Shown: positions 1-5,398, counted from the stretch's first letter. The stretch: DNA of 5,840 nt from an uncultured Bacilli bacterium (GCA_947591565.1 CANQDH010000063.1:1-5840), one strand, 5' to 3'. Notes: generated from the letters alone by a model not told the origin. Made by a program: numbers and translations.

Positions 1-201
1 ATAATCACCCATTAATATTATGAACATAAATAAAGAGATAATTCGAAAAAAGAAGTGGTAATAAATGCTAAAAAATAGTAATCATAAATATATTTAATTA
101 TATATTTAATATATTTTTTTAAGTATATATATAAAAAGATAGAATAAAAAATATAAGAAGTTAACATAATATACATTATACATAATTAGATTTTTACATA
201 A
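1..201. other. AT-rich intergenic stretch, no supportable gene
   Basis: This stretch lies downstream of the minus-strand regulator gene and is almost entirely A and T. All reading frames are broken by stops. The longest plus-strand ATG frame starts at 20 and encodes only 13 residues without a good ribosome binding site. A minus-strand frame beginning at ATG 25-27 runs off the left edge in the open state, but no Shine-Dalgarno sequence precedes it, so I do not call it. Short inverted repeats such as AAATATATT (about 87-95) and AATATATTT (about 108-116) are what low-complexity AT sequence would give by chance. No tRNA, riboswitch or mobile element is visible. Confidence 0.5.
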
Positions 202-239
202 AAAAAGATGAGTTTTGCCTTATATTTCCTCATCTTTTT
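202..239 (-). terminator. Rho-independent terminator of the XRE-like regulator gene (possibly bidirectional)
   Basis: A perfect 11-bp inverted repeat pairs 202-212 (AAAAAGATGAG) with 229-239 (CTCATCTTTTT) around a 16-nt loop. On the minus strand the hairpin starts 3 bases after the stop codon of the regulator and runs into a T tract, the usual arrangement of an intrinsic terminator. The other arm also ends in T, so it could stop transcription from either direction, although no plus-strand gene is visible to its left. Confidence 0.8.
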
Positions 240-241
240 CA

Positions 242-1027
242 TTAATTTAATACTTTTCTCGTTTGAATTTCTGCAATTTTTTCTAATACTTCAGCAGCAT
301 TTTCTTCTGTAATTTTGTTGTATCCAAGTTCTCTTAAAGCCTGGACTTTAATAGTATTTAATTCAAGCGTACGGCTCATTTTTTCTTCAACTTTATGCTC
401 AATTTGATTTTCAAAACGTTTGTGAGCCTCTGTTAATTTCGTTTTAGAAGCACCACCATTATTATAAAGTGTCATAGCTGAAAATAAAATACTTTCAAAA
501 ATAAATTGTTCATTCTCATCAAAAACAAACTCTAATGGTTTAACAGAACCGCTTGCCTTAGCAAAATATCCAAGGACATATTTTAATTCTTTTGTAACAT
601 TCATAGCTTGTAAAAAATAATATAAATACTTATATGTATTAAATGTTTCAGAATCATCATCATCTGATAAGTTTTCTTTAATTAATTCAAGAATATTATG
701 TAGCAATTCTTTTTGATTTTTATTTAAACCTTCATAAATATCATTTGAATCATTAAAATCACATTGTTCATTTTCTTTTTCAAATAAACCATTTAATTTT
801 GTTTCGACATTCATTATATAATCAGTATTAACCTTTATATTTTCAATCTCATCTGCACTTTTAACACCAAGTAAATTAAGAAGTAAAACTTTTTTATCTT
901 TAGGCCATTTATTAATATCATCAAGTTCTAAATAATTATAAATCATTTGTCTTGAAACACCCAAAAACTTTGCTAATTTAACTTTTGATATACCTAGTTC
1001 GTGAAGTATTTCATTTAATCTGTCCAT
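242..1027 (-). CDS. XRE-like helix-turn-helix DNA-binding protein
   Basis: This is a 261-residue cytoplasmic protein, probably a transcriptional regulator. Residues about 3-60 resemble an XRE/Cro-type helix-turn-helix: the segment at 15-36 reads as LAKFLGVSRQMIYNYLE, with the expected small residue in the turn and a polar recognition helix. The rest (about 65-261) is predicted to be mostly helical, with an acidic patch at 121-125 (SDDDD). I do not recognise it as a named ligand or dimerisation domain. The ATG at 1025-1027 is preceded by AGGAGGT at an 8-nt spacing, so the start is secure. The gene follows mnmA by 68 bp, but a good sigma-A promoter lies in that gap, so it can be expressed alone. 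A short inverted repeat over the promoter suggests autoregulation, which is inference. A perfect terminator hairpin follows. The target genes are unknown. Confidence 0.8.
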   Translation of the reverse strand: MDRLNEILHELGISKVKLAKFLGVSRQMIYNYLELDDINKWPKDKKVLLLNLLGVKSADEIENIKVNTDYIMNVETKLNGLFEKENEQCDFNDSNDIYEGLNKNQKELLHNILELIKENLSDDDDSETFNTYKYLYYFLQAMNVTKELKYVLGYFAKASGSVKPLEFVFDENEQFIFESILFSAMTLYNNGGASKTKLTEAHKRFENQIEHKVEEKMSRTLELNTIKVQALRELGYNKITEENAAEVLEKIAEIQTRKVLN

Positions 1028-1047
1028 ATCTTAAACCTCCTATTATC

Positions 1048-1075
1048 ATTTTACCACTTATATGTCAAATGTCAA
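1048..1075 (-). promoter_or_regulatory. Sigma-A promoter of the XRE-like regulator
   Basis: On the minus strand a perfect -35 box TTGACA (1070-1075) is separated by 16 bp from the -10 box TAAAAT (1048-1053). A second TTGACA (1063-1068) lies directly after the first, giving a tandem TTGACAT TTGACAT. The ribosome binding site AGGAGGT follows at 1035-1041. The promoter sits entirely between the mnmA stop and the regulator start. Confidence 0.65.
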
Positions 1076-1078
1076 GTG
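1055..1078. promoter_or_regulatory. Candidate operator overlapping the regulator promoter
   Basis: CACTT (1055-1059) and AAGTG (1074-1078) form 5-bp inverted arms spanning the -35 box and spacer of the XRE-like gene's promoter. The interior contains tandem TGTCAAA/TGTCAAG units. XRE repressors commonly bind such sites in their own promoters, so autorepression is plausible. The arms are short and binding is inferred only from position. Confidence 0.3.
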
Positions 1079-1095
1079 TAAAGTAATAGTATAGT

Positions 1096-2193
1096 TTAAA
1101 GATACCATAATTTTTCATTGTTTTTATAAACTTCTTTAATAATACCGCTTCCAAGACAAATATCATCTTGATATAAAACACAAAATTGTCCTGGTGTAAC
1201 AGCCTTTACATTATTATATTTAACAAAAATCTCATTTCCATACTCAATTTCAACATCGACATCTTTTTGACGATAACGAAATTTAGCTGTACATTTAGTT
1301 GGTCTTAAATTGCTTATAAAATTGACATTTTCTAATAATACTTTATCACTATATAAATATGGATTTTCATCTCCAAGAGCCACATATAAAATATTTTTAT
1401 TTACATCTTTACCTACAGCAAAATATTTATCTAAATTACCTCCTAAATCAAGTCCCCTTCTCTGCCCTATTGTATAATACATAAGACCGACATGTTTTCC
1501 AACTATTTTGTTCGTTTCAATATCAACAATATTACCAGGTTTATTAGGTAAATAATTTTCTAAAAATTCTTTAAAATGTCTTTCACCTATAAAACATATA
1601 CCGGTTGAGTCTTTTTTCTTTGCCGTATTTAAACCGTTTTTTAAAGCCATTTCACGGACTTTAGACTTTTCTAAATGTCCAATAGGAAAAAGAACATTTT
1701 CAAGCTGTTTTGGGCTTAATTGGGCTAAAAAATAGGTTTGATCTTTATTAGTATCTATGCTTCTTAAAAGATTACCATTTTCGAGTCTTGCATAATGTCC
1801 TGTTGCAATAAAATCAGCACCTAATTCTCTTGCTTTTTTAGCAAACATATCAAATTTAATATATTTATTGCACATAACATCAGGATTTGGTGTTCGGCCT
1901 CTTTTCAACTCATCTAAAAAATAAGTAAAAACATAATCCCAATATTCTTTTACAAAGTCAACTCGATAAAGAGGAATACCTATTTTTTTACAAACTTCTA
2001 AAGCATCATTATAATCTTGTTCTTGAGGACAAATTTGATTATTTAAATTAGGATTACCTAAATAATCATTATTTAAAGTGCTATCCCAATTTCGCATAAA
2101 TAACCCCGTAACATCATATCCTTCATTTTTTAGCATCAAAGCAGCTACGCTACTATCAACGCCTCCGCTCATACCAACTACGACTTTAGCCAT
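1096..2193 (-). CDS. mnmA: tRNA-specific 2-thiouridylase MnmA
   Basis: MnmA adenylates the C2 position of uridine 34 in tRNA-Lys, tRNA-Glu and tRNA-Gln and transfers sulfur to it, giving the s2U part of the wobble modification. The protein is cytosolic and is fed by a cysteine desulfurase. The 365 residues match the family length. The N-terminal PP-loop SGGVDSS is at 9-15, MRNWD is at 33-37, and the nucleophilic Cys108 lies in PNPDVMCN. ATGHYAR is at 130-136, and the second catalytic Cys200 lies in STGICFIGER. TIGQRRGLDLGG (241-252) follows, then the C-terminal beta-barrel tRNA-binding part. I choose the ATG at 2193 because a perfect AGGTGAT Shine-Dalgarno lies 4 nt upstream. A GTG at 2202 and an ATG at 2199 are in frame, but both fall inside or beside that ribosome binding site. 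An extended -10 promoter lies just upstream, after the spoIIM stop. No terminator separates the gene from the regulator downstream. Confidence 0.97.
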   Translation of the reverse strand: MAKVVVGMSGGVDSSVAALMLKNEGYDVTGLFMRNWDSTLNNDYLGNPNLNNQICPQEQDYNDALEVCKKIGIPLYRVDFVKEYWDYVFTYFLDELKRGRTPNPDVMCNKYIKFDMFAKKARELGADFIATGHYARLENGNLLRSIDTNKDQTYFLAQLSPKQLENVLFPIGHLEKSKVREMALKNGLNTAKKKDSTGICFIGERHFKEFLENYLPNKPGNIVDIETNKIVGKHVGLMYYTIGQRRGLDLGGNLDKYFAVGKDVNKNILYVALGDENPYLYSDKVLLENVNFISNLRPTKCTAKFRYRQKDVDVEIEYGNEIFVKYNNVKAVTPGQFCVLYQDDICLGSGIIKEVYKNNEKLWYL

Positions 2194-2212
2194 ATCCATC
2201 ACCTACGACAAC

Positions 2213-2221
2213 ATTATATCA
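2213..2221 (-). promoter_or_regulatory. Extended -10 promoter upstream of mnmA
   Basis: The minus strand reads TGATATAAT, a perfect extended -10 (TGnTATAAT), about 20 bp before the chosen mnmA start. No convincing -35 box is seen 16-18 bp upstream, as is usual for extended -10 promoters. The predicted transcript would start near 2206 with a leader of only about a dozen bases, which still includes AGGTGAT. Readthrough from spoIIM is also possible, because only 44 bp separate the two genes. Confidence 0.5.
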
Positions 2222-2237
2222 TATTTCTTCGTCATTC

Positions 2238-2861
2238 TTATATAAATGTTACGATTTTCATAAGAAGCGGCATAACAAATGTTTCAAGTAATGAACTAAT
2301 AACGATAATGATAACGGTTATAAATAAAATGAGTAAATACCTATTGATAATATATTTAAAATCAAGTGTTTTCTTTTTAATGATGGCTGATAAAAATTTC
2401 ATAGATAAAGTTACAGAGTAAATCATTAAAATAGAAAAACCTAAAAAATATAATATTTGGCAAGGTATAATATAGAAAAACGAATAACAGATACCACTAA
2501 ATTTATAATTTATCATCAGGCTTCCTATCGAAAAACCTAGTGAAAAGGCTTTACTAAAAAACATAAATAAAGTTATAGGAAGACCGATAATCGAAAATCC
2601 TAGTAACCAGATGATGAAAATAAAAGCCGTATTTGTTACAAGAGCATTAATAAGTGTACTTGTATAATTAATATTACCATCTTTAATACTTGCCAAAAAG
2701 GTGTCTAAATAACTTCCAACTAAAGTTTTATCGTTACTATTAATAGTAACAGAAAAAAATGATCCTACGATTATACCTATAATAATTAAAATGCTAAAGA
2801 AAATAATCATTCGTTTGTTATTACTTATACTTGATTTTAGTTTGTCCAATATTTTTTCCAT
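2238..2861 (-). CDS. spoIIM: Stage II sporulation protein M (SpoIIM)
   Basis: SpoIIM is a polytopic membrane protein of the mother cell. In Bacillus it scaffolds the SpoIID-SpoIIP peptidoglycan hydrolases at the septum and is needed for septal thinning and engulfment. The 207 residues are close to the usual length of about 210. A basic amphipathic N-terminus is followed by a membrane segment at about 18-40, a soluble loop to about 72, and then hydrophobic segments near 77-101, 104-120, 125-150 and 174-200. The WLLGFSIIGLPI motif at 85-96 and the following FSKAFSLGFSIGSL are the family signature. The ATG at 2861 is preferred because AGAGGTGA lies 5 nt upstream. The in-frame GTG at 2870 is part of that ribosome binding site and would add only three residues. 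It lies downstream of the S11 carboxypeptidase gene, with a divergent small peptide gene between them. A sigma-E-like promoter candidate is upstream. Confidence 0.9.
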   Translation of the reverse strand: MEKILDKLKSSISNNKRMIIFFSILIIIGIIVGSFFSVTINSNDKTLVGSYLDTFLASIKDGNINYTSTLINALVTNTAFIFIIWLLGFSIIGLPITLFMFFSKAFSLGFSIGSLMINYKFSGICYSFFYIIPCQILYFLGFSILMIYSVTLSMKFLSAIIKKKTLDFKYIINRYLLILFITVIIIVISSLLETFVMPLLMKIVTFI

Positions 2862-2898
2862 CACTTTCACCTCTATTCAAGTGTATTATTTTTTTGAA

Positions 2899-2927
2899 AT
2901 TATATTCCAATATTTTTAAAAATATAT
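2899..2927 (-). promoter_or_regulatory. Candidate sigma-E-like promoter of spoIIM
   Basis: On the minus strand ATATATT (2921-2927) is followed after 14 bp by AATATAAT (2899-2906). This resembles the sporulation sigma-E pattern (core ATATT, 14 bp, CATACAAT; six of eight match in the -10). In Bacillus subtilis spoIIM is a sigma-E gene, which makes the match sensible, but in DNA this rich in A and T it could arise by chance. The predicted start near 2892 would give a leader of about 30 nt. Confidence 0.3.
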
Positions 2928-2933
2928 TATAAT
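2905..2933 (+). promoter_or_regulatory. Sigma-A-like promoter of the small peptide gene
   Basis: TTCCAA (2905-2910) is separated by 17 bp from a perfect TATAAT -10 box (2928-2933). The ribosome binding site GGAAGGTG begins at 2941 and the start codon lies at 2953. The -35 box is only moderate. The promoter overlaps the minus-strand spoIIM promoter candidate almost completely. Confidence 0.45.
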
Positions 2934-2952
2934 ATTAATTGGAAGGTGCATT

Positions 2953-3042
2953 ATGAATAAAAAAATAAAAAAAGTAATAGTTCTTATACTATTACTTGCA
3001 ACAATAGCCATGTATGCTTGTGCATGTTTAATGCCTATGTGA
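2953..3042 (+). CDS. Small hydrophobic membrane peptide of unknown function (29 residues)
   Basis: This open frame encodes 29 residues. The N-terminus is basic (MNKKIKK), residues 8-19 form a hydrophobic run rich in Ile, Leu and Val, and the end is short (YACACLMPM) with two cysteines at 23 and 25. It would form one membrane helix with its N-terminus inside, or resemble a signal peptide. It has no true lipobox. Support for a real gene is structural: GGAAGG lies 6 nt before the ATG, TATAAT lies upstream, and a hairpin with eight T residues directly follows the stop. It is the only plus-strand gene in the window and overlaps the last codons of the carboxypeptidase gene convergently. I do not recognise the family. 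A membrane micropeptide, a peptide signal precursor or a type I toxin-like peptide are all possible. Confidence 0.55.
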   Translation: MNKKIKKVIVLILLLATIAMYACACLMPM

Positions 3043-4242
3043 AACTCTTTTATGAGTTTTTTTTCTTTTGTGAAAAATGAAGAAAATAATAATGATGATT
3101 AAAACATATATTAATTTAGTTTGTAAAAGATAATTTATTAATGAAAATTGATATTCATTATCTAAAGTAATATCGATTGTATCAATTAAGTTTTTGTCGT
3201 AGAAAATATCAATCTTACCTATAGGTTTATCTTTATTAGTTGTTGGGCCTATTTCTTTTAAACCACTATAAGATAAAATGATTTTATTTTTGTCAAAACT
3301 ATTATCTAAATATTTTAAAAGAGGCTCTTTAGCGTAAAATGAAGCGTACTTTTCTTTTCCATATTTCGTTTTAAGGGAAACTAATAGTTCGTTTTTATCG
3401 ATAATTGTTTGATATTTATAATTGTCAAAAAAATAATTATAAAGAAGAACATTATCTTTTATATGATAAGCATCTGATGTATCGGTACTTGCTCCACATG
3501 TTACCGACATATAATAGATGTCATTTTTGTCATCGTAAGCTGTACTTGCTAAACATTTACCGGCATCATCGGTATACCCTGTTTTAGCCCCAATTAAAGA
3601 ACTAACATCATAACCATACTTTTTAGCTGTATAACGAAATGAACTATAAAAAGTCATTCTTTCATCACTTGTTGTATAAGAGTTTGTTTCATATATTTCT
3701 TTAAAAATATCATTTTTAAGAGCATATTTTAAGAGTTTAGCAACATCAACCACCGTTGAATAATTGTCTTTATTATCAAGACCCGTTGTATTTGCAAAAT
3801 GGGTATTTGTTAGACCAATTTCGGTTGCTTTTTGATTCATAAGTTCAACAAAAGATTCAATAGAACCAGTTAAATTAAAGGCAAGGGCTTGGGTTGCTTC
3901 AGCACCACTTGGTAAAAAGGTTCCGTATAATAAATCACGATATGTTACAGTTTGTCCAACTTCAAAACCGGCAAGTGATGCTCCTTCTTCGTAAAGAGTA
4001 ACAAAATCTCGCGATTTAATAGTTACTTTTTCATCTAAATTTTTAATATTTTCAATAGCTACAATGGTTGTCATTATTTTGGTAAGACTTGCAATACTAA
4101 TAACTTCGTTACTATTTTTTTCAAAAACAATTTCATCCTCATTTAAATTATAAACAACAGCATTGGAACTATTTATTTCAAGAGCTAGTATATTGGTTGT
4201 AAATACAAAAAAACAACATAAAAACATTAATATTTTTTTCAT
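3028..4242 (-). CDS. Serine-type D-alanyl-D-alanine carboxypeptidase (peptidase S11, low-molecular-weight PBP)
   Basis: S11 enzymes remove the terminal D-alanine of peptidoglycan pentapeptides outside the membrane, which limits cross-linking. The 404-residue protein has a signal peptide (about 1-21, ending ILALE). The catalytic SLTK (Ser52, Lys55) lies within IASLTKIMT, and the KTG triad is at 220-222 in GAKTGYTDDAGKC. NTTGLDN at 151-157 is also typical. The second motif, normally SxN, reads SGA at 112-114. A beta-rich C-terminal domain (about 270-370) follows, then a hydrophobic segment at about 377-390 and a strongly basic tail ending SHRH. The start at 4242 is preceded by GGGAG. Its neighbours spoIVB and spoIIM make a sporulation role (DacF or DacB-like) attractive, but a vegetative DacA-like role cannot be excluded, so no symbol is given. 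No terminator follows on this strand, and readthrough into spoIIM is possible. Confidence 0.92.
   Translation of the reverse strand: MKKILMFLCCFFVFTTNILALEINSSNAVVYNLNEDEIVFEKNSNEVISIASLTKIMTTIVAIENIKNLDEKVTIKSRDFVTLYEEGASLAGFEVGQTVTYRDLLYGTFLPSGAEATQALAFNLTGSIESFVELMNQKATEIGLTNTHFANTTGLDNKDNYSTVVDVAKLLKYALKNDIFKEIYETNSYTTSDERMTFYSSFRYTAKKYGYDVSSLIGAKTGYTDDAGKCLASTAYDDKNDIYYMSVTCGASTDTSDAYHIKDNVLLYNYFFDNYKYQTIIDKNELLVSLKTKYGKEKYASFYAKEPLLKYLDNSFDKNKIILSYSGLKEIGPTTNKDKPIGKIDIFYDKNLIDTIDITLDNEYQFSLINYLLQTKLIYVLIIIIIFFIFHKRKKTHKRVSHRH
3041..3069 (+). terminator. Rho-independent terminator of the small peptide gene
   Basis: AAACTC (3042-3047) pairs with GAGTTT (3054-3059) around a 6-nt loop, with one extra G-U closing pair. 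Eight T residues (3057-3064), a C and four more T residues follow. The hairpin overlaps the stop codon of the plus-strand peptide gene. The minus-strand reading lacks a T tract, so it would not terminate the carboxypeptidase transcript. The same bases encode the basic C-terminal tail of the carboxypeptidase. Confidence 0.6.
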
Positions 4243-4260
4243 ATATCACTACTCCCTGTT

Positions 4261-4289
4261 ATTATATGTATTACGAAAATTTTTATAAA
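4261..4289 (-). promoter_or_regulatory. Promoter of the S11 carboxypeptidase gene
   Basis: On the minus strand a perfect TATAAT (4261-4266) is 17 bp downstream of a weak -35, TTTATA (4284-4289). A perfect TTGACA lies next to it (4290-4295), but 23 bp from that -10, which is too far. The -10 region reads CATATAATA, which also fits the sigma-K -10 pattern CATAnnnTA. The preceding spoIVB terminator means this gene needs its own promoter. The sigma factor is unresolved. Confidence 0.45.
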
Positions 4290-4304
4290 TGTCAAATATG
4301 ACAT
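4289..4304. promoter_or_regulatory. Palindrome upstream of the carboxypeptidase promoter
   Basis: ATGTCA and TGACAT form perfect 6-bp arms around a 4-nt centre (AATA). The centre lies about 42 bp upstream of the start predicted from the TATAAT at 4261-4266. That is the position of a typical activator site next to a weak -35 box. The arm also holds a TTGACA. The first nine bases (ATGTCAAAT) recur in the regulator promoter at 1062-1070. Binding is not shown. Confidence 0.35.
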
Positions 4305-4348
4305 AACTTATCATATTTTTACATTAAATATTGTATCAAAAAAAGAAC

Positions 4349-4371
4349 AAAAAAGGAAGAATAATCTTCCT
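4349..4371 (-). terminator. Rho-independent terminator of spoIVB
   Basis: On the minus strand AGGAAGA pairs with TCTTCCT (4354-4360 with 4365-4371) around a 4-nt loop, followed by six T residues and then, after TTGTTC-like bases, another T run to about 4338. The stop codon TAG of spoIVB begins the stem. This is a strong intrinsic terminator separating spoIVB from the carboxypeptidase gene. Confidence 0.85.
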
Positions 4372-5362
4372 AATTTTCAGCTTCTTCTAACATATTTGTT
4401 ATAAAGATTCCATAACCTTTCGTTGGACTTTCGACAACAACGTGTGTAACGGCACCAATAATATAATCATCTTGAATAATGGGACTACCACTCATACCTT
4501 GGATAATTCCTCCGGTTTTTTCAAGTAGTTCATCATCCGTTATTTCAAATAAAATGTTTTTGGTTTTTTGTTTATTATTTAATTGTGTTATAGTTATATC
4601 ATAGTATTTAATTTCTTCATCATTTAAGACCGTCATTATTTGAGCCTTTCCGGTTTTGATATCATTTGCATCAGCTACTTTATATAAATGCGTTGTATCA
4701 ATGTTTCCACTATAAGTACCAAAGACACCTTTATTCGTATTTTCTTCGATATTACCTAGTATTTTATCAGAAAAAAGGGTTGCACTTTTTTCACCGGGAT
4801 TGCCATTTTCGCTTTTAACAATGCCTGTTACTTTAGATGAAAATATTTTACCATCTTTTATATCAAGTATTTCCCCAGTTGTTTTTTCGATAATTTCATG
4901 TCCTAAAGCACCAAATATTTTGGTTTGAGGATCAATGAAACTTAGTGTCCCTATGCCTGAGATGCTATCTTTTACATAAAGTCCTGTTTTAAATGTTCCA
5001 TTTTGATCCATAATAAGTTTTAAGGAGGTTACATTTTTCGTATCATTTCGTAGATACTCTATTTTAATATTATCTTTATCTGGTGCTTTATCAAGTGCCG
5101 TAACCATTTCCGAAATAGATGATACAGCATTATTATCTACCGCAATAATCGTATCACCAACCTTTAATCCAGCTTCATTTGCAGGATTAAAACCACTTAC
5201 CTTATAAAGTCCAACAATTATAACACCATCTGCTTTAAGTTCCATTCCAATATTGCTGCCTCCAGCAACGATATAATCAGAATAGGCTAAAGTGATTTGT
5301 GGCATAATAGATAATGTAAGAAGAATTACAATGAGTGTTTTTTTAATTTTTTTAAAAAACAT
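4370..5362 (-). CDS. spoIVB: SpoIVB serine peptidase, sporulation intercompartmental signal
   Basis: SpoIVB is made in the forespore, crosses the inner forespore membrane and cleaves SpoIVFA. This releases the SpoIVFB protease to activate pro-sigma-K in the mother cell. The 330 residues start with a basic and hydrophobic signal/anchor (about 1-26). A PDZ domain follows (about 45-115, with NPANEAGLKVGD at 59-70). The SA-clan protease domain contains SGIGTLSFIDP (135-145 region), GALGHEI with His145, NGNPGEK, and ITDDELL with Asp276. It ends in IIQGMSGSPIIQ with Ser291 and GAVTHVVVESPTKGYGIFI. The spacings of His, Asp and Ser agree with the B. subtilis triad as I recall it. The protein is about 100 residues shorter than the Bacillus one, and most of the loss lies between the anchor and the PDZ domain. 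The ATG is preceded by AAGGAG. A sigma-G/F-like promoter lies upstream and a strong terminator follows. Confidence 0.95.
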   Translation of the reverse strand: MFFKKIKKTLIVILLTLSIMPQITLAYSDYIVAGGSNIGMELKADGVIIVGLYKVSGFNPANEAGLKVGDTIIAVDNNAVSSISEMVTALDKAPDKDNIKIEYLRNDTKNVTSLKLIMDQNGTFKTGLYVKDSISGIGTLSFIDPQTKIFGALGHEIIEKTTGEILDIKDGKIFSSKVTGIVKSENGNPGEKSATLFSDKILGNIEENTNKGVFGTYSGNIDTTHLYKVADANDIKTGKAQIMTVLNDEEIKYYDITITQLNNKQKTKNILFEITDDELLEKTGGIIQGMSGSPIIQDDYIIGAVTHVVVESPTKGYGIFITNMLEEAEN

Positions 5363-5398
5363 CCTTTCATCTCCTTTTTATGATACAGGTTACATTAT

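Noticed and set aside
1..27. Possible minus-strand gene starting at ATG 25-27 and leaving the window
   Set aside because: Only nine codons are visible, and no Shine-Dalgarno or promoter precedes them.
87..116. AT inverted repeat as an operator or origin element
   Set aside because: It consists only of A and T in low-complexity sequence, with no associated gene and no repeated boxes such as DnaA sites.
2194..2202. In-frame GTG at 2202 and ATG at 2199 as the mnmA start
   Set aside because: Both overlap or adjoin the AGGTGAT ribosome binding site that is properly spaced for the ATG at 2193, and family proteins begin shortly before VVVGMSGG.
2862..2870. GTG at 2870 as the spoIIM start
   Set aside because: This GTG is part of AGAGGTGA, the ribosome binding site for the ATG at 2861.
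3405..3587. Plus-strand open frame of 60 codons
   Set aside because: It lies wholly inside the carboxypeptidase gene on the other strand, its composition is unlike a real protein (rich in Tyr, His and Cys), and I see no ribosome binding site or promoter.
1096..4242. UGA-as-Trp recoding, suggested by the very low GC content and a possible mycoplasma relationship
   Set aside because: Tryptophans are encoded by TGG in mnmA, and TGA is used as the stop of xseA and of the small peptide gene.
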